Shown here in pieces: positions 27,209-34,532 of a DNA stretch of 64,000 nucleotides. A model generated the notes under the pieces. That model ran no database searches. It was not told where the DNA came from and saw only the letters and a program-made list of their open reading frames with translations. A program made the position numbers and the translations under genes. The DNA is from Bacillota bacterium. Lineage in GTDB: Bacteria; Bacillota; Clostridia; Peptostreptococcales; Anaerovoracaceae. How positions within the stretch are numbered: the stretch's first letter is position 1; each line of letters begins with the position of its first letter. The DNA lies in assembly GCA_023415235.1 (NCBI GenBank), contig JAEZLP010000030.1, positions 13,709 through 77,708 on the forward strand. Direction: 5' to 3'.

Positions 27209-27235
27209 AAACGCCAGATCGGCGTTTGTTTTTTT
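27209..27235. terminator. Second terminator-like hairpin before the tetR gene
   Basis: AAACGCC (27209-27215) and GGCGTTT (27221-27227) followed by T's. The stem is almost the same as in the rpmF terminator 90 bases upstream. It is convergent between rpmF and the TetR gene and may serve both. The 85 bases between the two hairpins hold no gene I can support. Confidence 0.65.
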
Positions 27236-27271
27236 ATGAGTTTACAGCCTTTTTTTTAGCTTCATCCGCTG

Positions 27272-27871
27272 TTATTTTCGTACGATATATTCCGTCTCAT
27301 TGATCATCAGACTGATATACCGAACCATTTCATCGATCGGAATGGGAGTATCGTTTTCCAGCCACCAGATTGCTGCGGAAAGCAATGCGCCGGAATAGAA
27401 CTCCGCAATGATGGGACAAGGAATCGTATGATGATAGCCCAGCTTCTCATTGTCAAGCAGCTTTGACTCGATGAGGTGGCTGACGGAACGATGAAGCATT
27501 AGAGACGCAGAATTGTTGCCGGCTCTCAGGATCCCCGTCAAGAGCAGCTCCTTGTTATCAGCCATATATTTCAGGGATTTACGGATCAAACCCATATAAT
27601 AGTCTTTCATGCTGCTGCCGGAGTTCAGCTGATATCCGTCTCCTTCGAAATTACGGATCAATTCTTTCACGCAGAAATCAAGAAGGTGATACTTGTCTTC
27701 AAAATGCTTATAAAAGGTAGTTCTATGCACCATTGCCCGCTCGCAAATATCCGTCACAAAGATTTCTTCAAATGACTTTTCGAGCAGCAGCGACAGAAGC
27801 GCTTGTGAGAGAAGACTGTAGGTTCTCCTTACCCTCAAATCCATCCTTTTTTTATCATCTGAATTTTTCAT
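27272..27871 (-). CDS. TetR family transcriptional regulator
   Basis: 199 residues. The N-terminal helix-turn-helix (about residues 12-58) contains SFEEIFVTDICERAMVHRTTFYKHFEDKYHLLD, the standard TetR recognition region. The C-terminal half matches the TetR_C_8 type seen in Firmicutes efflux regulators. It is transcribed away from the export cassette starting at 28040, and the region between them carries inverted repeats suited to a TetR operator, so it most probably represses that cassette and itself. The ligand is unknown. Confidence 0.9.
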   Translation of the reverse strand: MKNSDDKKRMDLRVRRTYSLLSQALLSLLLEKSFEEIFVTDICERAMVHRTTFYKHFEDKYHLLDFCVKELIRNFEGDGYQLNSGSSMKDYYMGLIRKSLKYMADNKELLLTGILRAGNNSASLMLHRSVSHLIESKLLDNEKLGYHHTIPCPIIAEFYSGALLSAAIWWLENDTPIPIDEMVRYISLMINETEYIVRK

Positions 27872-27916
27872 GTTCCATCATCCTTTCAAAATTTACTGCG
27901 ACATATTTTGGTAAAC

Positions 27917-27938
27917 GTAGAATAATCTACAGATGTAG
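27917..27938. promoter_or_regulatory. Overlapping inverted repeats, candidate TetR operator
   Basis: GTAGA-ATAA-TCTAC (27917-27930) overlaps CTACA-GA-TGTAG (27927-27938). The pair lies in the divergent region, upstream of the predicted exporter promoter and 46 bases from the tetR start. The TGTAG motif recurs at 28011-28015. Confidence 0.5.
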
Positions 27939-27950
27939 GGTTTTTGATTC

Positions 27951-27979
27951 TTGAAGTATTTACAGCCGTATTATATATT
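27951..27979 (+). promoter_or_regulatory. Possible promoter of the exporter cassette
   Basis: TTGAAG (27951-27956) and TATATT (27974-27979) with a 17-base spacer, 61 bases before the HlyD gene and next to the palindromes. Confidence 0.5.
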
Positions 27980-28039
27980 ATAAATGCACTAATGTAAAGA
28001 TAATCGTCACATGTAGAAAAGTAGGTGAAGACAAACAAA

Positions 28040-29005
28040 ATGAATATTATAAAGAATCATAAAAATTTGATCATCATTATTGCGGTGATAGCGGCTATTT
28101 GTCTGGTTTTTGCACTGTCAAAGGGTAATTTCGGAAAGAGCGGGGATCTCATTGTCCAGGGTAACATCAAGACGGTAGAAATTGATTTAAATTCAAAAAT
28201 CTCAGGCAACATCGATCAGATTCTTGTGGAAGAAGGGCAGGAAGTAAAAAAGGGAGACACCCTCATCATAATATCCAGCGAAACCATCGAGGCGAAGAAA
28301 CAGCAGGCCGAGGCAGCGAAAGCAGCAGCGGAAGCGCAGTATAACAAAGCGCTGAACGGCGCCAGAAGCGGAGAGGTTGCCCAAGCAAAGGCAGCCTATG
28401 ATCTGGCGGAAAAAACATATCAGAGAATGAAGACTCTCTATGAGGAGGGGGCCATATCGGCCAGTACATACGACCAGACCTTAGCCCAATATGCTGCTGC
28501 TAAAGAGACCTATGAAATGGCGGTACAGGGAGCCAGAGAAGAGGATAAGGCGGCGGCGGAAGCGCTGGTCAATCAGGCGAAAGCAGCCATGGAAGAGATT
28601 CAGACCTATCTGAACGACACCGAGATCAAAGCCCCTATGGACGGTACCGTTACTTCGCTTAACGTGAATATAGGAGAGCTGGTATCCACCGGAATGCCTC
28701 TTGCAACCCTGACCGGAAACGAAAAGCCGTACGTTGAGATCAATGTGAAAGAAACGGATCTTGGAATGGTACAGATGGGAGCCGAAGTTGAAATAACCAT
28801 GGTGGCATACCCGGATGAAGTCTTTCAGGGAAAGATCGTAAATGTAAATCAAAAGCCGGATTTTGCCACAAAGAGAGCAACCAATGACAACGGGGATTTC
28901 GATGTGTTATCCTATGGAGTCAAGATTGAACTGGCGCAGACAGATAAGACGATCTATCCGGGAATGACGGTGCTGGTCAATCTTGGAAGCTCCCGGGAAA
29001 AATAG
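28040..29005 (+). CDS. HlyD-family membrane fusion/efflux periplasmic adaptor subunit
   Basis: 321 residues. One N-terminal membrane anchor (LIIIIAVIAAICLVFAL, about residues 10-28), a biotinyl-lipoyl-like beta half (GNIDQILVEEGQEVKKGDTLI), a long Ala/Lys/Glu-rich helical hairpin (about residues 90-195), then a second lipoyl half (TEIKAPMDGTVTSLNVNIGELV) and a C-terminal beta-barrel. This is the adaptor of an exporter. I prefer ATG 28040, with AGGTGA upstream; GTG 28025 is also in frame. It is followed two bases later by an ABC-2 permease gene. Confidence 0.9.
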   Translation: MNIIKNHKNLIIIIAVIAAICLVFALSKGNFGKSGDLIVQGNIKTVEIDLNSKISGNIDQILVEEGQEVKKGDTLIIISSETIEAKKQQAEAAKAAAEAQYNKALNGARSGEVAQAKAAYDLAEKTYQRMKTLYEEGAISASTYDQTLAQYAAAKETYEMAVQGAREEDKAAAEALVNQAKAAMEEIQTYLNDTEIKAPMDGTVTSLNVNIGELVSTGMPLATLTGNEKPYVEINVKETDLGMVQMGAEVEITMVAYPDEVFQGKIVNVNQKPDFATKRATNDNGDFDVLSYGVKIELAQTDKTIYPGMTVLVNLGSSREK

Positions 29006-29007
29006 TC

Positions 29008-30134
29008 ATGAACAGGCAGACTAATTTAGTGAAATTCTTTTATTTTTATAAAAAGAAGCATCCAAAACGAGTGATGGTCTTCCTCGTTTTTATTGTTATA
29101 CCCCTGGTTACCGGTTTGATCCTGGGATATGAAATGAGCGGTGACGTTGCTTCGAATATTCCGACTGTGGTCGTGGACCATGACAACTCTGACTTCAGCC
29201 GCACCTTCCTTGAATACGTTGACGAAAGCGATTATTTTGATGTTATCGAGTATGCTGATCGTGACGAACGGGTGGAAGAAATGTTGTACAAGCAGGAAGC
29301 CTATGTGGGCGTAATTATTCCGGAAAACCTGTACAGTGATATGAAAGAAGGGAAAGCCCCACAGATACTCACGGTATATGACGGCTCAACCCTGATCGTC
29401 ATATCATCGGCCCGATCGGCCATGTCAGAAATCCTGCTTACGGTCAAGACTGCCTTTATGATCAATATTTACGAAGGAAAACTGGGAGTGGTGCCGGCAG
29501 ATGTGATGAATCACGCGCTTCCTATTGATGTTACATATCGCATGCTTTTCAATCCGGCCAGAAACTATAGAAACTTTCTCCTGCCCGGTATGCTGGCAGG
29601 CTTGATCCAGGTCGGCATTGTTTGCATGGGCGCGGAACGGGCCGGTGAAATGAGGGATGGCAGGATCCCTTTCTCTGCCCATTTAAAAACGATTTGTTGT
29701 TGGGGAGGGCTGGGGGCGACCTCGATGTTTCTCGCATTACTGGAGCAGTACCTGTTGTTTGGGATTCCATACAAAGGCACATTGGCAGGAGGGGTCATCC
29801 TTACCTTTCTTTTCTCCACAGTGATAACGGGTATGGGATATCTCGTCGGATCTGTGATTACCGATAGGACTCTGGCATCACAGATTTCCGCTGTGGTAGT
29901 ACTTCCTACGACCATCCTGGGAGGCTATACCTGGCCGATGCTGGCAATGCCTGCTTTCTTTCAACAACTGGTTAAATACTTCCCTTTACCTATTATGGTG
30001 AGGCCGTTCGCGACCTTTGTCTCAAGCCGCTGCAATTTCATCATTTGCTTCCGGCAATTTCGGCGATGTGCATCTTTGCGGCCGTCGAACTGGGAGTGCT
30101 TTACGTGATCAAGCGCAAGGGGGTGACAGCATGA
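29008..30134 (+). pseudogene. ABC-2 type permease, frameshifted near its 3' end
   Basis: The frame from ATG 29008 encodes an N-terminal membrane segment, a large extracytoplasmic domain and several C-terminal membrane segments, as in YhhJ/YbhR-type ABC-2 permeases. Near 29984-29992 (around TTTACC) the frame is lost: it continues with an unrelated tail to 30108, whereas the next frame carries the expected end YYGEAVRDLCLKPLQ...VELGVLYVIKRKG and stops at 30134, overlapping the next gene's ATG in the usual way. Adding one base restores a protein of about 375 residues. Either the gene is damaged or the assembly has a one-base error. Confidence 0.8.
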
Positions 30135-31285
30135 AATTCCTTGTGCAGCTGATTCAGAAATATAAGCCGCTGATTATCCTTGTGATTGTCCCGATCGGCT
30201 TTACTGCCATTTTCGGGGCGGCAATGAGTCCCGTTTTCGTGGATGAGATACCGATTGCAGTGCTGGATATGGATGGATCCAGCGCCTCGAGAGAAATTAT
30301 CGAGGATTTCTATACCTGTTCCGGCTTTGATATTGTAAAAGCAGTCGATTCTGTAGAGGAGATGAGAGAGGATATCCTGATGGGGACCGTAAAAGGCGGT
30401 CTGATCATCCCGGAGAATTATGGTAGGGATATTGCCGGAAATAAAGGAACCAAGGCTTTAATGATGATTGACGGATCAAACTTTATGATCGGAAACAATC
30501 TGATGTTGTATACAAATAGCATATTTAATGAAAAAAGTTACGAACTGCAGGTATCATATATGGAAGGAGTAGGGATCAACCCGTATTATTCCGAGCAGAA
30601 TATCAGCACGCTGAAGCTTGCGGACAGAACGATGTATAATCCCCAGACTGGATATTTTTATTACCTGTTCCCCGGGCTTCTGGGCGTTTTCATCCAGCAG
30701 ACCTATCTGAGCGTTCTGACGCCGGTACTGTTGAATGAAAAAGATCGACTCAAGCATCTGCCCCTCGATCGTGCCTCGCGAAGAATACGGGCGGGAGAAA
30801 TCGTCCCGCAGATCTTCCGGATAGCCGGTCTGTCGTTTATCGGCTCACTTCCATCTATGCTGGTTGCTCATTGGTTTTTCGCATATCCTCTGGAGGGAAG
30901 CCTGATTTTGATTCTATCCCTTCAAGTGATTTTTTTAGCCTGCCTCACAGGGATGGCCTTTATACTGGCGGCGATCTTTGACGATGAGACCCATTGTACG
31001 GAGTTCGTCATGTTTATGGCGATCCCTACGATGCTGTCATGCGGATATGGCTGGCCTGAATTTATGATGGCGCCAGGTTTTGCCAGCGTGGTAAAGGTGA
31101 TCTGGCCGCTCTATTACTACAACAATCCGCTGAAGGAGCTGCTGCTGAAGGGAGCGGAGCTTTCCGCCATCGGTCACTATGCGGCAGGAGGACTGCTCTT
31201 TGCGGCTTTTTGGGTACCGGCGGGATTGTGGATCTACCGACAAAAAATCAGGACAATGAAGCAAATCGAGAGGATAGGGGAATAA
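30131..31285 (+). CDS. ABC-2 type permease
   Basis: 384 residues: one N-terminal membrane segment (LIILVIVPIGFTAIFGAA), a long extracytoplasmic part (about residues 45-180), then five or six membrane segments, ABC-2 family. It begins at ATG 30131, overlapping the restored stop of the other permease (ATGA). ORFs that start earlier in this frame (30017) run inside the frameshifted neighbour and are spurious. No ATP-binding cassette gene is in or next to this cassette, so an ATPase encoded elsewhere is required if it is an ABC exporter. Confidence 0.88.
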   Translation: MKFLVQLIQKYKPLIILVIVPIGFTAIFGAAMSPVFVDEIPIAVLDMDGSSASREIIEDFYTCSGFDIVKAVDSVEEMREDILMGTVKGGLIIPENYGRDIAGNKGTKALMMIDGSNFMIGNNLMLYTNSIFNEKSYELQVSYMEGVGINPYYSEQNISTLKLADRTMYNPQTGYFYYLFPGLLGVFIQQTYLSVLTPVLLNEKDRLKHLPLDRASRRIRAGEIVPQIFRIAGLSFIGSLPSMLVAHWFFAYPLEGSLILILSLQVIFLACLTGMAFILAAIFDDETHCTEFVMFMAIPTMLSCGYGWPEFMMAPGFASVVKVIWPLYYYNNPLKELLLKGAELSAIGHYAAGGLLFAAFWVPAGLWIYRQKIRTMKQIERIGE

Positions 31286-31363
31286 TAAATCAAGAAGATA
31301 TAGGAGATACTAATTAAGCAGATATAAGAACAACAAATTAAGTAGACTGAGAAGCATTAAAAT

Positions 31364-31397
31364 GAGGATAACCGGGACCGGTTATCCTCAAATCTTT
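31364..31397. terminator. Bidirectional terminator after the export cassette
   Basis: GAGGATAACCGG (31364-31375) pairs with CCGGTTATCCTC (31378-31389), a 12-base stem with a two-base loop; T-rich on both outer sides. It separates the exporter from the convergent dapB. Confidence 0.85.
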
Positions 31398-31432
31398 TTT
31401 CCGGATGGATGTTATTGGAAAACTCAACGGAT

Positions 31433-32185
31433 TCAGATCATGTCCTCCATGCTATAGAGCCCGCTCGACTTGTTGACGATAAATTTTGCGGCCTTCAACG
31501 CCCCGTGTGCGAAGACGTCACGGGAATAAACCGTATGGGTGAGCTCGATGACTTCATCGGGTCCCGCAAAGATGACGGTATGCTCGCCGGGAATACTTCC
31601 GCCCCGAACCGAATGGATGCCCAGATCGGTGATCCTGCACTGATCATTTTTGCTATGTCGGCCGAACACGAAGTCCTTCTTTTGAGAAGCTGATTCATTG
31701 ATGGAATTGGCTAGAAGAAGGGCGGTCCCGCTGGGTGAGTCTATCTTTCTGTTGTGATGCTTCTCAACAATTTCGATATTGAAGTCTTCCTCCAGTATCG
31801 GTACTGCGGCTTTCAGCATTTTAGAGAGGACGTTGATTCCGAGTGACATATTTGCGGAATGAAATACCGGGATCTCCTCCGAAGCTTTCCAGATCAATTC
31901 CAGTTCTCTGTCTCCAAGACCAGTCGTAGCAATCACGACGGGAATTTTCGCCCTCACACAATAAGTAAGCAGGTCCTCGATCGCATCATGCCTCGAAAAA
32001 TCAATCACCACGTCGGCCTTAGTCTCGCAGTCCAAAGGAGACATGTACAGCTTGAATGGCACTGGTTCGCTCCCCACATTGAGATCGATACCGGCAATGA
32101 CACATAGCTCGGAATCCTGTGCAATGATATTCTGCAGCGTTTTACCCATTTTTCCGTTGCAGCCGTGCAAGATGATATTTAACAT
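31433..32185 (-). CDS. dapB: 4-hydroxy-tetrahydrodipicolinate reductase
   Basis: A 250-residue enzyme of lysine and diaminopimelate synthesis using NAD(P)H. GCNGKMGK is the nucleotide-binding motif (normally GxxGxMG), and EKHHNRKIDSPSGTA is the catalytic His/Lys motif. The start is ATG 32185 with AGGAGG upstream (on the complementary strand at about 32193-32198); the ATG at 32212 lies upstream of that site. It is third in the operon asd-dapA-dapB. Confidence 0.96.
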   Translation of the reverse strand: MLNIILHGCNGKMGKTLQNIIAQDSELCVIAGIDLNVGSEPVPFKLYMSPLDCETKADVVIDFSRHDAIEDLLTYCVRAKIPVVIATTGLGDRELELIWKASEEIPVFHSANMSLGINVLSKMLKAAVPILEEDFNIEIVEKHHNRKIDSPSGTALLLANSINESASQKKDFVFGRHSKNDQCRITDLGIHSVRGGSIPGEHTVIFAGPDEVIELTHTVYSRDVFAHGALKAAKFIVNKSSGLYSMEDMI

Positions 32186-32239
32186 ACAAACCTCCTGGAG
32201 TTTCATACTCAACTCTCTGAAATCCGCTCGGGCCGATGA

Positions 32240-33127
32240 TTATTGAGGTTCAATCAGTCCGTATGCTTCAAGCTCTTTTCTGATGATTTCCATGGATTTT
32301 TCATCAGGGGGGCAAAGGGGGAGACGGTATTCCAGCTCGATTTTGCCCATTAGATTCAACGCTGCCTTAACAGGGATCGGATTGACTTCGATAAACATGG
32401 CGTCGATCAGATGTTTCATTCCCAATTGAAGCTTTCCCGCCTCTTTAGTATCTCCGGAAAGATATTTCATGACCATGGTATGGGTATCCTTCGGAATTAC
32501 ATTGGCCACTGTGGATATGACGCCCAGTCCGCCTACAGATAGCAGGGGAACGACCATGTCGTCATTTCCGGAATAGAGGGCAAAATCATCCCCGATGCAT
32601 TTTGCAATCTCCACGACTTGGGAAATGTTGCCGCTGGCCTCCTTGATCCCTGCAATATTGGGATGCCCAGCCAGCTCAAAAACGGTTGAAGGGCTAATAT
32701 TCACGCCGGTCCTTCCTGCAACAGAGTATAATATTATGGGAATATCAACTGCATCTGCAATTTTGGTGTAGTGTTTTATCAGCCCTTTTTGTGTACATTT
32801 GTTGTAATATGGGGTAACCAGCAGGAGTCCGTCTGCGCCGCAAGCCTCAAGCTCCTGAGACATATAGACCGCATGGGAGGTATCATTGCTCCCGGCTCCA
32901 GCGATGACCGGAACTCTGCCGCTTACTTTTTCTATTGCATACTGAACAGTCTCGATATGTTCTTTGTCATTAAGTGTAGAAGCTTCTCCGGTGGTTCCGC
33001 AAACGATGATTGCGTCGATCTCCTGAGAAATCTGCCAGTCAATCAACTGACCCAGGCTGGGAAAGTCAACCTTTCCGTCTTTAAAGGGTGTTACGATCGC
33101 AACACCTGCGCCTGTGAAGAGTGTCAT
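32240..33127 (-). CDS. dapA: 4-hydroxy-tetrahydrodipicolinate synthase
   Basis: A 295-residue enzyme condensing aspartate semialdehyde with pyruvate. CGTTGEASTL holds the conserved Thr pair, TPYYNKCTQKGL the catalytic Tyr and IAGIKEASG the Schiff-base Lys. The sequence is complete and normal in length. It takes the product of Asd, whose gene is upstream, and passes it to DapB. Confidence 0.97.
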   Translation of the reverse strand: MTLFTGAGVAIVTPFKDGKVDFPSLGQLIDWQISQEIDAIIVCGTTGEASTLNDKEHIETVQYAIEKVSGRVPVIAGAGSNDTSHAVYMSQELEACGADGLLLVTPYYNKCTQKGLIKHYTKIADAVDIPIILYSVAGRTGVNISPSTVFELAGHPNIAGIKEASGNISQVVEIAKCIGDDFALYSGNDDMVVPLLSVGGLGVISTVANVIPKDTHTMVMKYLSGDTKEAGKLQLGMKHLIDAMFIEVNPIPVKAALNLMGKIELEYRLPLCPPDEKSMEIIRKELEAYGLIEPQ

Positions 33128-33222
33128 TCAAGACTCACATCCTTCTTACTTAACTATTCAATTTTATTATCTTTTTGTGCTTACAATCATACTATGAGAG
33201 AACTGCCCATATGTTAACCATT

Positions 33223-34224
33223 TTATAAATAATCCTTAATCAGCACTTCCGCAATCTGTACAGTATTGGTGGCCGCGCCTTTTCTGATGTTGTCCGCTAC
33301 GACCCACATGTTGATTCCGTTGTCTACGCTGAAATCTCTTCTGATTCTTCCGACAAAGACTTCGTCTTTCCCTGCAGCTTCTCTTGCAAGAGGATAAACA
33401 GAATTCTCCGGATCATCCTGAAGCACAACGCCAGGCGCTTCGGCCAGCAGCTTTTTCACATCGGCTACTTCAAAGGGTTTCTCCAACTCTACATTGATGG
33501 ATTCGCTGTGGGAGTCAAAAACGGGTACGCGCACTGTGGTTGCCGTAACCTTGATTTTGTCGTCTCCCAGAATCTTGTGGGTCTCGTTGATCATCTTCAT
33601 CTCTTCCTTCGTATAGCCGTTCTCCAGGAATACGTCGATCTGCGGCAGGCAATTGCCCGCAATGGCATGGGGATATGCTTTTTTAATATCGTTGCCGGCC
33701 AGGCCTTCCTTCAGATCATTGATTCCCTTCAGCCCGGATCCCGATACCGCCTGGTAGGTGGAGTAGACGATACGTTTGATGCCGTATTTGTCATACAGGG
33801 GCTTCAAAGCAACTACTGCCTGAATGGTGGAGCAATTGGGGTTTGCGATAATGCCCTTGTGCCATTTAATATCATTCGGATTTACTTCCGGCACCACAAG
33901 GGGTACATCCTTGTTCATTCTCCACGCGCTGCTGTTGTCAACAACGATTACGCCTTTTGAGGCCGCGATGGGAGCGAATTTTTCGCTGGTGGATCCCCCC
34001 GCCGAGAAAAGGGCGATATCGATAGGCTTGTCAAATGATTTCTCCGTCAGCTCCTCGACAACATATTCCTTGCCTCTGAAGGTTACTGTGGTGCCTGCAG
34101 ACTTTGCTGACGCCATCATATATAAGTTTTCAAAAGGGAAATCCCTTTCTTCAAGTACCTTTAAAAATGTGCTGCCAACAAGTCCCGTGGCTCCTACAAT
34201 CGCCAAATTAGGTTTTCTGTTCAT
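33223..34224 (-). CDS. asd: Aspartate-semialdehyde dehydrogenase
   Basis: A 333-residue NADPH-dependent enzyme. GATGLVGSTFLKVL is the nucleotide-binding start, NPNCSTIQ holds the catalytic Cys, and the His of DSHSES and surrounding Arg complete the site. TAAAAGGAGGAATAG precedes the ATG at the normal distance. It is the first gene of the minus-strand lysine/diaminopimelate operon. Confidence 0.97.
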   Translation of the reverse strand: MNRKPNLAIVGATGLVGSTFLKVLEERDFPFENLYMMASAKSAGTTVTFRGKEYVVEELTEKSFDKPIDIALFSAGGSTSEKFAPIAASKGVIVVDNSSAWRMNKDVPLVVPEVNPNDIKWHKGIIANPNCSTIQAVVALKPLYDKYGIKRIVYSTYQAVSGSGLKGINDLKEGLAGNDIKKAYPHAIAGNCLPQIDVFLENGYTKEEMKMINETHKILGDDKIKVTATTVRVPVFDSHSESINVELEKPFEVADVKKLLAEAPGVVLQDDPENSVYPLAREAAGKDEVFVGRIRRDFSVDNGINMWVVADNIRKGAATNTVQIAEVLIKDYL

Positions 34225-34532
34225 TTCTATTCCTCCTTTTATCTAACAGGCGGAAGCTTTCGCTTCGCCAGGCTTCAAACGATCTGAACGACTCTGTTTT
34301 ATATATCTGAAATCTGTATTTCCGAAAATAGAACACCGTTAAATTTATAATTATAATATTATATAACATTTTCAAGCCAATGTTTAAACTTTTTTTATGC
34401 CGCTGCATACTTTTTTTTCAATTAATTTGTGGTATAATTAGGAACGTATAACGAGAAGAAGGAAGACCAGCCGCTTTCGGCGGATATTATCCGGCGGAAG
34501 CAGACGATAAACAATAAAGAGGGTAGTAACAT
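34225..34532. other. Divergent intergenic region asd/ftsK
   Basis: 308 bases. Just upstream of the asd ribosome binding site is a stem (34249-34257 with 34262-34269, GGCGGAAGC and GCTTCGCC) with a four-base loop, possibly in the asd leader RNA. 34320-34380 is A/T-rich and contains -10-like motifs for asd. On the plus strand TGGTATAAT (34430-34438) is an extended -10 for ftsK with a weak -35. I find no lysine riboswitch. Confidence 0.5.

Noticed and set aside
27119..27240. Plus-strand coding remnant with YYPGNIVVKDTNGITKDIYPEL between rpmF and the TetR gene
   Set aside because: The frame looks protein-like but has no start or ribosome binding site and contains a terminator; too short to support.
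30017..30130. Upstream extension of the second ABC-2 permease
   Set aside because: The extra residues come from the frameshifted end of the first permease; ATG 30131 matches the family start.
34225..34532. Lysine riboswitch before asd
   Set aside because: The L-box is about 180 bases with conserved junction sequences; none is visible, only a short stem-loop.
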